Assembly (NCBI RefSeq): GCF_009455625.1
Contig: NZ_QPEQ01000002.1
Location: forward strand, 1 to 64,000
Source: Paraburkholderia bonniea
GTDB lineage: Bacteria > Pseudomonadota > Gammaproteobacteria > Burkholderiales > Burkholderiaceae
Direction: 5' to 3'
DNA: 64,000 nt
In this document: positions 27,542-36,633 of the stretch, piece after piece
How positions within the stretch are numbered: position 1 is the stretch's first letter
How the letters are laid out: every line of letters starts with the position of its first letter
Notes under the pieces: generated by a model
What the model saw: the letters and a program-made list of their open reading frames with translations, nothing else
What the model was told of the DNA's origin: nothing
Database searches by the model: none
Translations under genes and position numbers: made by a program

Positions 27542-28911
27542 ATGGGCGAAATTACATGGCAGTCGGGTGTGATGATGGTAACAAATCAGCCTGATATTAA
27601 TATGCTATCGGCTCATCGAAAGAAGAATTCGAAAAATAACAAATACACTGTTTTGGAACCTGGTGATATTAGAGTTTTGGAGCACGAGCAGAAGGATACG
27701 CCACATAACAAGCTCGACAATAAATGTCTATCTCTTGCTGAAGAAAGCAATTCAAAAAGAAATTCCGGGGTTTCTGGGGGCTTGGATGAAAGTAGTATCG
27801 CTTGCGATTCGTTATCTGAGAATGTCAATAAAATTGGCGACTATAATCTGTTTGAAAAAAATTTCAGTAACAGTATTCCGGCGCAAGAGCTGAATAAGAT
27901 CCAGCCCAGTGAGTCATTAAATTCATCAAATAATCGGGACGCTGTACAGCCAGCATTCAAGGATTTGGTTGAAAATATTAAGAAGCGGGGGTGAGTGTAA
28001 GAAATCTCGAGGGGTTTTTTAAATTATTATCAAAAGATTTTTCGTTTCCAGACATTGAGGATTTGTCTGGAAATGATCCTCCTGAAAAAAGCCTGTTCGC
28101 CCCAGTTGTCAGCGTTTTTTCCGGTAGAAAAGCTGCACTGAATGCAGAAGAAGAAAATAATTCGAAGAAACTTGAAGGTTTTTCTGACGCCGTCGAATAT
28201 ATATTCATTAAATGCGGCTTGCTCGAGAGCGATAAAAATGAAGTGGCCATTTCTGTGAAAAGTGTTGATGATATTCCGGGAAGCAGCTCCGAAAAAAATT
28301 TGATGGACCTGTTTATTGATTATTACGCATATCTCATATCGAATAATGAAATTAAATATGTTAAAAAGTCTTATAAGGAATTGAAATTCAATTGCCTTCA
28401 AACTTCGAAGGGGCCTGGTGATTTTTCATTGAAAAAATATAATATTATGCGCGACACAATAAAAGGCATTATTGATTGGTATCCGAATTATTTGCTTGAA
28501 GAGGCAGCGGGTAAATATAAGTATGGAGAAAGTACTTTGGCGGAAATGTCCAATATACTGTCTTTAGGGGTTTGTGATTATCTGAAGAAAAATTGCAGTC
28601 AAGCGAGTAATGAAGAAAGAGGAAAAATCCTCGAAGAATTTGTTGGTGATATTGATTTTAATATCCGTATAAAAATTGCGAAAACTGAGGTCTCTAGGAA
28701 GACCCATGTGGAAACGTTGGACTATAAGAGGAAAATTCGATCTGCAATGCTTGAATATAATGGATGCAGCGATAAAAATCCCGAGGTGACGAGATTTCTT
28801 CGATTCATGGCTTTGGCTGTTTATGCGGAATCTTTGGAAATGAAAAAATGGCTGACATATACAGATTTACAGGAATTTCTCCGCCAATTTAAACCGAAAG
28901 CATCAAGTTAA
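27542..28911 (+). pseudogene. Third paralogue, frameshifted at a G5 tract
   Basis: From ATG 27542 the frame encodes about 150 family residues and stops just after GGGGG at 27987-27991. The rest of the family sequence continues in another frame from 27991 (RNLEGFFKLLSKD) to 28911, ending YTDLQEFLRQFKPKASS. One added G would join them into a protein of about 455 residues. The second part could be translated alone from the GTG at 27991. This is the second paralogue whose break is exactly at a poly-G tract. The gene is AT-rich and the product unknown. Confidence 0.8.
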
Positions 28912-29025
28912 AAATATTAGCTGCGCGAGGTAGCGGTATTGGGCGCCGGGCCACGAAATTCCCCGTGGCCGAGTCCAGGCAGCATTTTGTTTAGCCCTCT
29001 CGCCTTGTTTGGCCTTGTTTGCACC

Positions 29026-29287
29026 TCACCGCAGCCCGTGAATTGCCGCATGCCATGTGCCCCACATGACGGGGCCCGAATGAGGTGCGCGGGCGTCACG
29101 CCACCGAGTGTGAACACTGGCTGCGGGCAGCACTGGCCATAGTGGCGAAAGCTTTTCAGCCTGGCGGCGGGGTTTCGGCGTGAGTCGCGGTGGGGCGCAC
29201 GGGCGCAAGCGTGATGAAGTCGAGACCGAGGTGGATGCCATCGGCACCGATGCTGTCGAAGGCTGCGTGTGATAGCGCCGGGCCATT
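29026..29287 (-). pseudogene. thiE 3' relic (copy 2)
   Basis: This is a second copy of the truncated thiE 3' end, with the same 105-base internal deletion as copy 1. The shared deletion shows that one relic was copied from the other, or both from one ancestor. It fuses to the next relic of the first paralogue. Confidence 0.85.
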
Positions 29288-29304
29288 GGCCTTGAAGTGC
29301 GCGG

Positions 29305-29550
29305 CAAGTATGAGAAGTAATTGCATGAAAAATATTAAATTTAATCTGGATCAATGCCACATGGCCATGTGGCAATAAATACCCATAAAGAAAAAATCCG
29401 ACTGGAAATAAAGCGATATCAGGCTTCCGCTGAGCAAAATATTATTGTGAAAAAATTGCTGCAATTTATATTGCGGGCGATTTTTTTGAAAATCAGGGAT
29501 TTAATTATTTCTGATGATTGGATCGGACTTTATCGGGATTTTCAAGTCTG
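29305..29550 (+). pseudogene. 3' relic of the first paralogue (copy 2)
   Basis: It matches the 24520-24772 stretch with point changes and stops, and ends near the FQV codons, where TGA has become TGC. It opens duplication unit three. Confidence 0.8.
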
Positions 29551-29552
29551 CC

Positions 29553-29931
29553 GGTGCTATGCAATTTATACCAGGACACAAGCAGAAAAATAATTTTCTT
29601 GCTCAGCTTGTCCTGGTCGCCACCGTTCCTGGCCGATTTTTGCATGGATAAAACTTGGGCCAGACCACAAAACGATCCGTGGCTTGCTTTGGCCTGAAAG
29701 AGCAATATATTTTCACGGCTCTGTTATGCCATTGAAATAATTGTCCCAGGAAATGACGGGAAAATTTGACCAACAATGGAACGGATTGGTCAGCCAGGTT
29801 ACCTAGGGTTAACCCAAGCTCTCAAATGGGCGGGGCACGGCGCATTCGACAAAGGGAATTTGAGGTTGCCAGTTGCATCAATGGTCATGGTGGAATGCGT
29901 AAATTTATTAATTTTTCAGGCGGATAATTAA
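29553..29931. other. Spacer upstream of the fourth paralogue
   Basis: No gene is present. It is a diverged copy of the spacers at 24773-25131 and 27183-27541. It contains GGAACGGATTGGTCAGCCAG followed by GTTACC, closely like the region upstream of the first paralogue, so it likely carries the family promoter. CAGGCGGATAATTAA precedes the ATG. Confidence 0.5.
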
Positions 29932-31248
29932 ATGAGCTTAAATAAATCGGGATTGCCTTCTAACGTAGGGCGCAGCCGGTCGCATACATTGCAGACCAAC
30001 AAAGATAATGATTCGAAAAATAATGAAATCCAGATTGTAAAGTCTGGGGATAATAAAGCCTTGGGTCAAGAGGGTTTAAATAGTTTTTCTGCCGATATCG
30101 GCGGGAAAAACCCTGTTCTTATTGAAGAAAATAATTCTGGAAAATTGAGTAAAAGCAGTATTATTTCCGATCCGTTGTCGGAAGCATGTTCCAGTAACAA
30201 TATTATGTCGCAAGGGCTGGACAAGTCCCACTCTAATGAGCTGTTAAACTCATCAAACAATCAACATTCTTTACCGCAAAATTTCAGAATATTGGTTGAA
30301 AATTTTAATCGAGAAGGAGGAAATAAAATAAATCCTGAGGGATTTATTGAGTTGGTATCAGAGAATTTTTCCCTGCCAAAAATTTCCGATCAGTATAAAT
30401 CCAATCCCCCTAAAAAAAGTCTGATCGCTTCAATAACTAAAGCTGTTTCCCCTAATGAAACTGAGTCGGAAGTTTCAGCTCGAAAAAAAGAAGAAGAAGA
30501 AAATTCGATAATTCTTAACCATTTTTTGGGTGATATCGAAAATATCTTTGTTAACTGCTGCCTGGACACGAAGGATAAAGAGAAAGAGGTGCGAGCTGTT
30601 TCTGTGAAAAGCATTAATGGGACTTCGTCCTGGAATAAAAGCGAAATAAATTTGGCTGAGCTGTTTTTTGACTATTATGCAGATCTTATATTGAATGATC
30701 CGACCAAATATTCCGAACACTCCTATCGGTCATTAGAGTTTGTCACTTCTAACATTTTTGAAGAAAAGCCTGGTTTTTCATTGAAAAGACATGAAGAAAT
30801 GCGCGATGTAATAAAATTGCTTATTTCATCGTACGCAGATAATATGACTGGAGTGGAAATTGATGAATTATGCCGGCAAAATAACGAGATGAATTTAAAG
30901 CTAAAAAAGGTGCCGGAGCTTTATCATTATCTGAAGGAAAGTGAAAAATCGAAGAATGAGGTTGTGATTATAAAAGAAGCGCTTGAGAAATTTCTTGATG
31001 ATGTTGGTTTTAATATCGCCAAGATGAATGTGAAGGAAACCCGTGTGGAAACAGGGGGGTATAAAAATGCAATTCGGCCTGTTATGGCGCAATATAATAA
31101 ATGCAGCACTAAAAACCCCGCAGCGGAGAAGTTTCTTCATTTCATGGCTTTGGCTATTTATGCAAAATCTTTGAAAATGACAAGGTGGCTGAAATATACA
31201 GATTTACAGGAATTTCTCCGCCAGTTTAAAGCCAGGTCATCGGTATAA
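29932..31248 (+). CDS. Fourth paralogue, intact hypothetical protein
   Basis: This 438-residue protein is the only intact member of the family besides the first. The N-terminal third is Asn/Ser/Lys-rich and probably disordered. The middle block LAELFFDYYADLILNDPTKYSE and the C-terminal blocks FLDDVGFNIAKMN, RVETGGYKNAIRPVM and YTDLQEFLRQFK are shared with copies two and three. No signal peptide, membrane helix or known motif is seen. AT-rich composition, no recognisable homologue and repeated duplication are typical of lineage-specific, possibly host-directed genes. The function is unknown. It converges on thiE. Confidence 0.75.
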   Translation: MSLNKSGLPSNVGRSRSHTLQTNKDNDSKNNEIQIVKSGDNKALGQEGLNSFSADIGGKNPVLIEENNSGKLSKSSIISDPLSEACSSNNIMSQGLDKSHSNELLNSSNNQHSLPQNFRILVENFNREGGNKINPEGFIELVSENFSLPKISDQYKSNPPKKSLIASITKAVSPNETESEVSARKKEEEENSIILNHFLGDIENIFVNCCLDTKDKEKEVRAVSVKSINGTSSWNKSEINLAELFFDYYADLILNDPTKYSEHSYRSLEFVTSNIFEEKPGFSLKRHEEMRDVIKLLISSYADNMTGVEIDELCRQNNEMNLKLKKVPELYHYLKESEKSKNEVVIIKEALEKFLDDVGFNIAKMNVKETRVETGGYKNAIRPVMAQYNKCSTKNPAAEKFLHFMALAIYAKSLKMTRWLKYTDLQEFLRQFKARSSV

Positions 31249-31352
31249 AAACCTCTGCTGCGTGAGGTAGCGGTATTGGGCGCTGGGTCACGAAATTCCT
31301 CGTGGCCCAGCTCAGCCAGAATTTTGGTTAGCCCTATCGCCTTATTTGCCCT

Positions 31353-31940
31353 TCACCATAGCCCGCGAATCGCAGCGATGCCATGTGCGCCACATGACTG
31401 GGCCTGCGTGAGGTGCGCGGGCGTCATGCCACCGAGCGCGAACACCGGCAGGCGGGCAGCGCTGGCCATAGTGGCGAAAGCCTCCCAGCCTAGCGCTGGG
31501 GCTTCGGGGTGAGTCGCGGTGGGGCGCACGGGCGAGAGCGTGACGAAGTCGAGGCCGAGGTGCTCGGCGTGCCGTAATTCGGCAGGGGTATGGCAGGCGG
31601 CCGAGACCCACCGCATCAATGGCCTGGGGCGGGCGGAGGCTGCCATGAGTTGCCGGCTGCCGAGGTGGATGCCATCGGCACCGATGCTGTCGAGGGTGGC
31701 GTGCGATAGCGCCGGGCCATTCAGGATCAGATTGGCGTGGTGCGCGTGGCAGCGTTGCGCGACGGCGTGCGCGAGCAGGGCGTAAGCCTCGGGCGTCATG
31801 GTTTTGGCGCGGAGCTGCACGAGTTTGATGCCACGGAGTAGCGCGGTGGAAAGGCGCTCAAGAAACGCTCCGGAGCCACTCTGCGCGAGGTCCGGCTCGG
31901 GCGTAATCAAATAGAGGGTTGGGAGCGCGATGGCAGACAT
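31353..31940 (-). CDS. ThiE/TenI-family thiamine phosphate synthase-like protein
   Basis: The ATG at 31940 lies seven bases after the mlaA stop and gives 195 residues; the open frame upstream only reads mlaA's repeats in another frame. Barrel features of ThiE are seen: LVQLRAKTMTPEAY, GADGIHLGSRQL, and FALGGMTPAHL with GAHG near the end. Usual catalytic positions are altered: the family's IND is LNG here and GxSxH is SAACHT. It resembles the ThiE-like domain that Burkholderiales often fuse to a Nudix domain, but no Nudix part is present. Thiamine phosphate synthesis is therefore uncertain. It is probably co-transcribed with hpnN and mlaA. Confidence 0.75.
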   Translation of the reverse strand: MSAIALPTLYLITPEPDLAQSGSGAFLERLSTALLRGIKLVQLRAKTMTPEAYALLAHAVAQRCHAHHANLILNGPALSHATLDSIGADGIHLGSRQLMAASARPRPLMRWVSAACHTPAELRHAEHLGLDFVTLSPVRPTATHPEAPALGWEAFATMASAARLPVFALGGMTPAHLTQAQSCGAHGIAAIRGLW

Positions 31941-31947
31941 CAATTGC

Positions 31948-33045
31948 TCAAGGGGCCACGGCTGGTTTGTTAGTGGAGCTGGCAGCGGAGTTGGTCGTGT
32001 CCGGAGCGATGGAGCTGGCAGCGGAGTTGGCTGTGTCCGGAGCGATGGAGCTGGCAGCGGAGTTGGCCGTGTCCGGAGCGATGGAGCTGGCAGCGGAGTT
32101 GGCCGTGTCCGGAACGATGGCGCTAGCAGCGGAGTTGGCCGTAGCCGGAGCGATGGCGCTGGCAGCGGAGTTGGCGATAGCCGTAGCAGAAACGCTGGCA
32201 GCGGAGCCAGCCGTGGTAGCCGTGGTAGCCGCATCACCCTCACGACTTCCCACCACAGCACCAGTCACAGCAGATGGCTCCAGCCCATTCGCCGCCCCCG
32301 CCGCACCAGTATCGTCATCGGGATCACCGTAATCACCGTAATCCGGCAATGGCATCGGCGCGGTGGTCGCCCCCTGCAAACGGGCGCGCCGCTGCTGGGT
32401 AAACGCATCGCGGACAAATGAGTATTTATCCAGGGCCGCCTGGTTCAACAGCTCCGACGCTCCCAGCAAGTCCGAACGCACGCTGACAAACTGCGTCACA
32501 TACAGCGGATAGCGCACCGCAGGCTCCGCATAATTCAGCGGATTAAAGCGCACATCCACCACCAGTCCCATGCTGTCTCGCAGCGAGCTCGGCCCGAATA
32601 CCGGCAGCACCAGGTACGGCCCCGACGGCACGCCCCAATGCCCCAGCGTCAAACCGAAGTCCTGCCGATGCTTGGGCAAGCCCGCTGGCGTGGCAAAGTC
32701 GAGCAGCCCGCCTAGGCCAAAGGTCGAGTTGAACGCAAAGCGCATCACGTCCTCGGCGGCATCGGTGATTTTTAATTGCAGCAGGTTGTTCGCGGCATTG
32801 GAGAGATCGCCGAGATTCGAAAAGAAATTACTCACGGCGGTGCGCAAAGGCTGCGGCGTCACCTTCTGGTAACCCTTGGCAAGCGGTACGGCAACTGCGG
32901 TGTCCAGCGCATCGTTGAACTTGAAGAACGCGCGGTTCATTGGCTCCAGCGGGTCGCCTGGCTTGCGCGTGGGCCCGCTGGCGCAGCCGCTGACGAGGCT
33001 CGCGGCCAGCACCGCGAGAACGAGGGGACGTAGCTTCAGCTTCAT
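31948..33045 (-). CDS. mlaA: MlaA/VacJ family outer-membrane lipoprotein
   Basis: MlaA helps remove misplaced phospholipid from the outer leaflet of the outer membrane. The ATG at 33045, overlapping the hpnN stop (ATGA), gives 365 residues. A lipoprotein signal ends in VSGCAS (about residues 17-22). The family block runs from [18 protein letters not shown] to about residue 235, with the characteristic [13 protein letters not shown] and NPLNYAE. The C-terminal 100 residues are an added low-complexity tail of 12-residue repeats (consensus [12 protein letters not shown]), absent from most homologues. Linkage with hpnN and hpnM suggests joint control of outer-membrane lipids and hopanoids. Confidence 0.92.
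   Translation of the reverse strand: MKLKLRPLVLAVLAASLVSGCASGPTRKPGDPLEPMNRAFFKFNDALDTAVAVPLAKGYQKVTPQPLRTAVSNFFSNLGDLSNAANNLLQLKITDAAEDVMRFAFNSTFGLGGLLDFATPAGLPKHRQDFGLTLGHWGVPSGPYLVLPVFGPSSLRDSMGLVVDVRFNPLNYAEPAVRYPLYVTQFVSVRSDLLGASELLNQAALDKYSFVRDAFTQQRRARLQGATTAPMPLPDYGDYGDPDDDTGAAGAANGLEPSAVTGAVVGSREGDAATTATTAGSAASVSATAIANSAASAIAPATANSAASAIVPDTANSAASSIAPDTANSAASSIAPDTANSAASSIAPDTTNSAASSTNKPAVAP
31970..32200. repeat. 36-bp tandem repeats in the 3' end of mlaA
   Basis: About six copies of a 36-base unit (GGAGCTGGCAGCGGAGTTGG plus 16 bases) encode the Ala/Ser-rich tail of MlaA. Copies nearest the 3' end are nearly identical. All frames on both strands stay open through it. Confidence 0.9.
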
Positions 33046-35669
33046 GGGCGTTGCTCCTGCTTGTTGCCGAGTGCTCGTGGCATGCGCGGCTGGCCCATCA
33101 GCACAGGTTGAAACACCACCGCGCCAATCAGGGTGCAGAACAGCGACAGCGCCAGCAATTTGCCCATGCTGGAGGTGCCGGGATGGTGTGACAGCCACAG
33201 GCTGCCAAACGCGGTGGCGGTGGTAGCGGCGCTATACAGCACGGCGTGGGTGAGGCTCGATTGCAGCAAGCCGGTATGGCCGTTGCGCCAAGCCATCACG
33301 AAGTAGATCTTGAAGGCCACGCCTACGCCCAGCATCAGTGGGAGCGCAATGATGTTGGCGAAATTCAGCGGCATGCCGAACACCACACATAACTCCAGCG
33401 TGACCACGGCCGAAACCAGCAGCGGCACCAACGTGCGCAGCACGTCGCCAATGCGCCGCAGTGTTAGCCACAGCAGGATGGTGATCGCTGCGATAGCCCA
33501 GCAGGCGGCTTGCAGGAAGGCGGTGATGATGGTGTCGGCTGAATGCAGGATCGAGATTGGCCCGCCGATCGCTAGCGGTTCGGCGGCCTTTACCGCATGG
33601 GCGAAACGGCGGAGCAGCGCATCGTCGCCGGGGTCTGCGCCAGGTGGGATTTTGGGTGCGATATCGACTAGCGCCTGACCGTCGCGCGAGAGCCAGTCGC
33701 GCACGATGCTGGCGGGCAGTGTCGCGCGGTTGATCTCGCCGGGTTGCAGCAGCAGGGTGAGTTGCCCAAGCGCCAGCCGCAGTGGTGTGCTGAGCGCATG
33801 CTCGGCGCGCTCGCGGGTGGCAGCGTCGGCGGCGGCAAGCTGCTTGAGCGTGGCCGACATATGTGCCGCTGCGGCGGCCCCCGGGCCGGGGTGGTCTTCG
33901 GCGGCAAATGCGAGCTGGGCTGCGGCGCGTTTCAGCGCGGCGACGCGCACGGCGTCACTGGCAGGTGGTGCGGTGGGCTGTGTCAGCGCGGGTAGCAATT
34001 GTTGCGCGGCCGTGGCGATCAGCGCGCGTTTTTGTGGTTGCCCGGTGGGGATAAAGGTGGAGAGCGTGGTGGTGCGGCCAACTTCTGGTAGTGCCGCCAG
34101 ACGCGTGGCGATCCGGTTGGCTGCCACCAGCGAAGGGGCCAGCACATGCACGTTATTGACCGCTGCTTCCGGCGAATTTTTCAGCGCCAGCAACGTTGCC
34201 ATAGATTCGGTATTCGGGTCTTTCAGGTGTAGCGGGTTGAAATCGAAGCGCAGATGAGCGAGCAGTGGCAGTGCACCCACCACGAGCGCCAGCGTGATGA
34301 ACAGCACCGGCTTGCGCTGCCGGGCGAGAAAGTCATCGACCGGGGCCAGTTGCTTAAAGCCCGGCGAGGCGGCTTCGCCAGGCGGGTTGAACACTTTGAT
34401 GAGCGCTGGCAGCAGCGTCATGTTGCTCAGATACGCGACGAACATCCCGACCCCGGCGATCTGTCCGAGCTCCGATACACCCCGGTAAGCGGTGGGCATG
34501 AACGAGAAAAAACTTTCGGCGACCGCCACGGCGGCCAGCGTCAGCGGTGCACCGATGCTGTACGCGGTATTCATCAATGCAGCGGGCAGGCGGTTATCGC
34601 GGTGCCGTTCTTCGCGGTACTTGACGCCGAATTGCACGCCGAAGTCCACCCCCAGTCCGACGAACAGCACCATGAACGCCACGGAGATCATGTTCAGCGC
34701 GCCGACCATCATCAGCCCAAGTGCCGCGGTGATTGCCAGCCCGACGAAGAGCGTGATGAACACGGCGAGGATCAGCCGCCCGGAGCGCAGCGCTAACCAC
34801 AGGATCAACAGCACGACGAGGAAGGTGGCGATGCCGTTGAGCACCGCGCCATCTTGCACTGAAGCGAATTCTTCATCCGCGAGTGGCTGCTCGCCGGTGA
34901 GGCGGATATGTGCGCCGTATTGGCCCGTCAGATTGAGCGCGGCCGCTGTCGCGCGAATTGACTGCGAGGCGCGCGCGCCCGCTTCAAGCGCGCCGTAATC
35001 GACGACGGGTTGCACGGTGATAAAGGCTCGCGCAGGAACGCTGGCCGCGCTTGTGTCGAGCAGCGCGCGCCATGAAAACGCAGCGGGCTGGCCCGCCAGC
35101 ACTTGATCGAGGGTATGGGCGCTGCGGCTGAGCAGTGGCTCCATGTCGGCCAGCTTCACCTGGCCCAATTGCAGCGGCAGCATCAGGCTGGTGCTAAGCA
35201 CGCCTGCGAGCCCGGTCAGGCTCGGATCTTTGGCCAGCGCGTTGAGCAGCGGGCGCGCTTGAATGAGTTGTGTGGTGGTGCTTTCGACCTTGGTGAGCGG
35301 AGCAAACAGCAAGCCGTTGCGCTCGAAAAACGCTCCGCCAGCCGGTTGCGTGACCGAGGCGAATTCCCCGGGCTCTTTTTGCAGCGCGGTGGTGAGCGCA
35401 TTGGCGGCGGCGTCGGCGAACTCTGGCGCAGCGGCTTCGACGACGACCAGCACGGTTTGGCCGCGCTGCGGGAAGGCCCGGTTGGTGGCGTTATCGAGGG
35501 CGGACCATTGCGGATCGGTGTCGATCAGGCGGCTGATGTCGGTATTGATCTTGAAGTGCTGCGCGACATACACGCTGCTGGCCACTGCCAGCACTAGCGA
35601 CAGCGCGATAACCCGCGCGGGATGACGCACCGACCCGGCGACGAGGCGAACGATGGAGGACTTCAGCAT
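33042..35669 (-). CDS. hpnN: Hopanoid transporter HpnN (RND/MMPL superfamily)
   Basis: HpnN is the RND-type permease needed to move hopanoids to the outer membrane. The ATG at 35669 ([12 protein letters not shown]) gives 875 residues, the family length; the upstream extension is unlikely. Two halves each have one N-terminal helix, a large periplasmic domain and a bundle of five or six helices (for example [12 protein letters not shown] and [21 protein letters not shown], then [14 protein letters not shown]). The charged [16 protein letters not shown] motif is typical. It is first in hpnN-mlaA-thiE and divergent from hpnM across 295 bases. Confidence 0.93.
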   Translation of the reverse strand: MLKSSIVRLVAGSVRHPARVIALSLVLAVASSVYVAQHFKINTDISRLIDTDPQWSALDNATNRAFPQRGQTVLVVVEAAAPEFADAAANALTTALQKEPGEFASVTQPAGGAFFERNGLLFAPLTKVESTTTQLIQARPLLNALAKDPSLTGLAGVLSTSLMLPLQLGQVKLADMEPLLSRSAHTLDQVLAGQPAAFSWRALLDTSAASVPARAFITVQPVVDYGALEAGARASQSIRATAAALNLTGQYGAHIRLTGEQPLADEEFASVQDGAVLNGIATFLVVLLILWLALRSGRLILAVFITLFVGLAITAALGLMMVGALNMISVAFMVLFVGLGVDFGVQFGVKYREERHRDNRLPAALMNTAYSIGAPLTLAAVAVAESFFSFMPTAYRGVSELGQIAGVGMFVAYLSNMTLLPALIKVFNPPGEAASPGFKQLAPVDDFLARQRKPVLFITLALVVGALPLLAHLRFDFNPLHLKDPNTESMATLLALKNSPEAAVNNVHVLAPSLVAANRIATRLAALPEVGRTTTLSTFIPTGQPQKRALIATAAQQLLPALTQPTAPPASDAVRVAALKRAAAQLAFAAEDHPGPGAAAAAHMSATLKQLAAADAATRERAEHALSTPLRLALGQLTLLLQPGEINRATLPASIVRDWLSRDGQALVDIAPKIPPGADPGDDALLRRFAHAVKAAEPLAIGGPISILHSADTIITAFLQAACWAIAAITILLWLTLRRIGDVLRTLVPLLVSAVVTLELCVVFGMPLNFANIIALPLMLGVGVAFKIYFVMAWRNGHTGLLQSSLTHAVLYSAATTATAFGSLWLSHHPGTSSMGKLLALSLFCTLIGAVVFQPVLMGQPRMPRALGNKQEQRP

Positions 35670-35964
35670 GGAGGCAAGTGGGGTTCGGGCAAAACGGGTA
35701 GGCAAACGGAAGTGCCAGAGTATACAGAGCCATCGGCGGCGTGCGACATGGCCGCTACCGGTGCGGCAGGTCAGTCTTGAGGTTGGATTTGAGGTGAATC
35801 TGGAGCGGGTGTGGGAAGGGTTTAGAGCGGATATAGAGCGAGCTGGAGCAATGGCCGAACGATGCACGTGCGCTAAAAGGCCAACTGAATTAAGTCGTTA
35901 TACACTGCGGCACCGGTCTGCCCAGCGGGGGGCCGGGACCTTTTTCAATTCTCCTGACGAGCCC

Positions 35965-36570
35965 ATGAAACGTTATTTATCTGCTTTTCTGGCTGCTGCC
36001 GTGCTGAGCTCAACGGCTCTTGCGCAAAGCGCACCAGATGTCGTGGTGAAGCGTGCTGTCGAAGGCACGGTGAGTGCGATGAAAGCCGACCCGCAAGCGC
36101 GGGGCGGCGACATGGCGAAAATCACTGGCATCGTTGAAACACGTTTTGTCCCCTCGACCAACTTTCAGCGCACCACCCGCATTGCCGTCGGCCGTGCATG
36201 GAGCACGGCCACGCCCGAGCAGCAGCAAAAACTCTATGAGCAGTTCCAGTTATTACTGGTGCGCACTTACGCGGCGTCGCTGTCGCAGCTGCGCGATCAG
36301 GACGTGAAGTTCCGGTTTGCACCTTCCAGCGCGGCGGCTGATGCGAAAGACACCGTGATTCAGTCGCACGTGCTGACCAACGGCGGTGACGATGCGATCG
36401 ACTACCGCCTGGAAAAAACTGCAAACGGCTGGAAGATTTACGACATCAACATGATGGGAGCGTGGCTGATTCAGGTGTATCAAACGCAGTTCGCCGACCA
36501 GCTTGCCAAGGGCGGGATTGACGGACTGATTCAATATTTGACGCGCCATAACGCACGCAGTGCGGAATAA
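35965..36570 (+). CDS. hpnM: Hopanoid-associated MlaC-like periplasmic protein HpnM
   Basis: HpnM belongs to the MlaC/Ttg2D (toluene tolerance) family of periplasmic lipid carriers. The ATG at 35965 gives 201 residues beginning with a clear signal peptide cleaved near ALAQSA. Family features are RFVPSTNFQRTTRIAVGRAW, LVRTYAASLSQL and the C-terminal WKIYDINMMGAWLIQVYQTQF. It is divergent from hpnN, and together with mlaA they form a lipid/hopanoid trafficking locus. An earlier in-frame start upstream would abolish the signal peptide and is rejected. A possible TTATACA -10 lies near 35898. Confidence 0.9.
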   Translation: MKRYLSAFLAAAVLSSTALAQSAPDVVVKRAVEGTVSAMKADPQARGGDMAKITGIVETRFVPSTNFQRTTRIAVGRAWSTATPEQQQKLYEQFQLLLVRTYAASLSQLRDQDVKFRFAPSSAAADAKDTVIQSHVLTNGGDDAIDYRLEKTANGWKIYDINMMGAWLIQVYQTQFADQLAKGGIDGLIQYLTRHNARSAE

Positions 36571-36633
36571 GCGTGTTGCAAGGCTGCTGCCGCTAAAACC
36601 GGCGGACAGAATAATTTATTAACAGGGGGTTTC

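Larger units (their letters stand above)
24520..31720. repeat. Segmental tandem duplication, units of about 2.4 kb
   Basis: Three units are visible, starting near 24520, 26938 and 29305. Each begins with the 3' end of the first paralogue, continues with a spacer, a paralogous gene and then thiE 3' sequence. Units one and two end in a shortened thiE piece fused to the next unit; unit three runs into the intact thiE. The first two spacers are nearly identical over several hundred bases, while the third is more diverged, so duplication occurred in steps. Confidence 0.9.

Noticed and set aside
31919..32332. Plus-strand open frame with repeated Leu-Ala-Ala-Glu-Leu units
   Set aside because: It is the antisense reading of the 36-bp repeats in mlaA; the repeat keeps all frames open.
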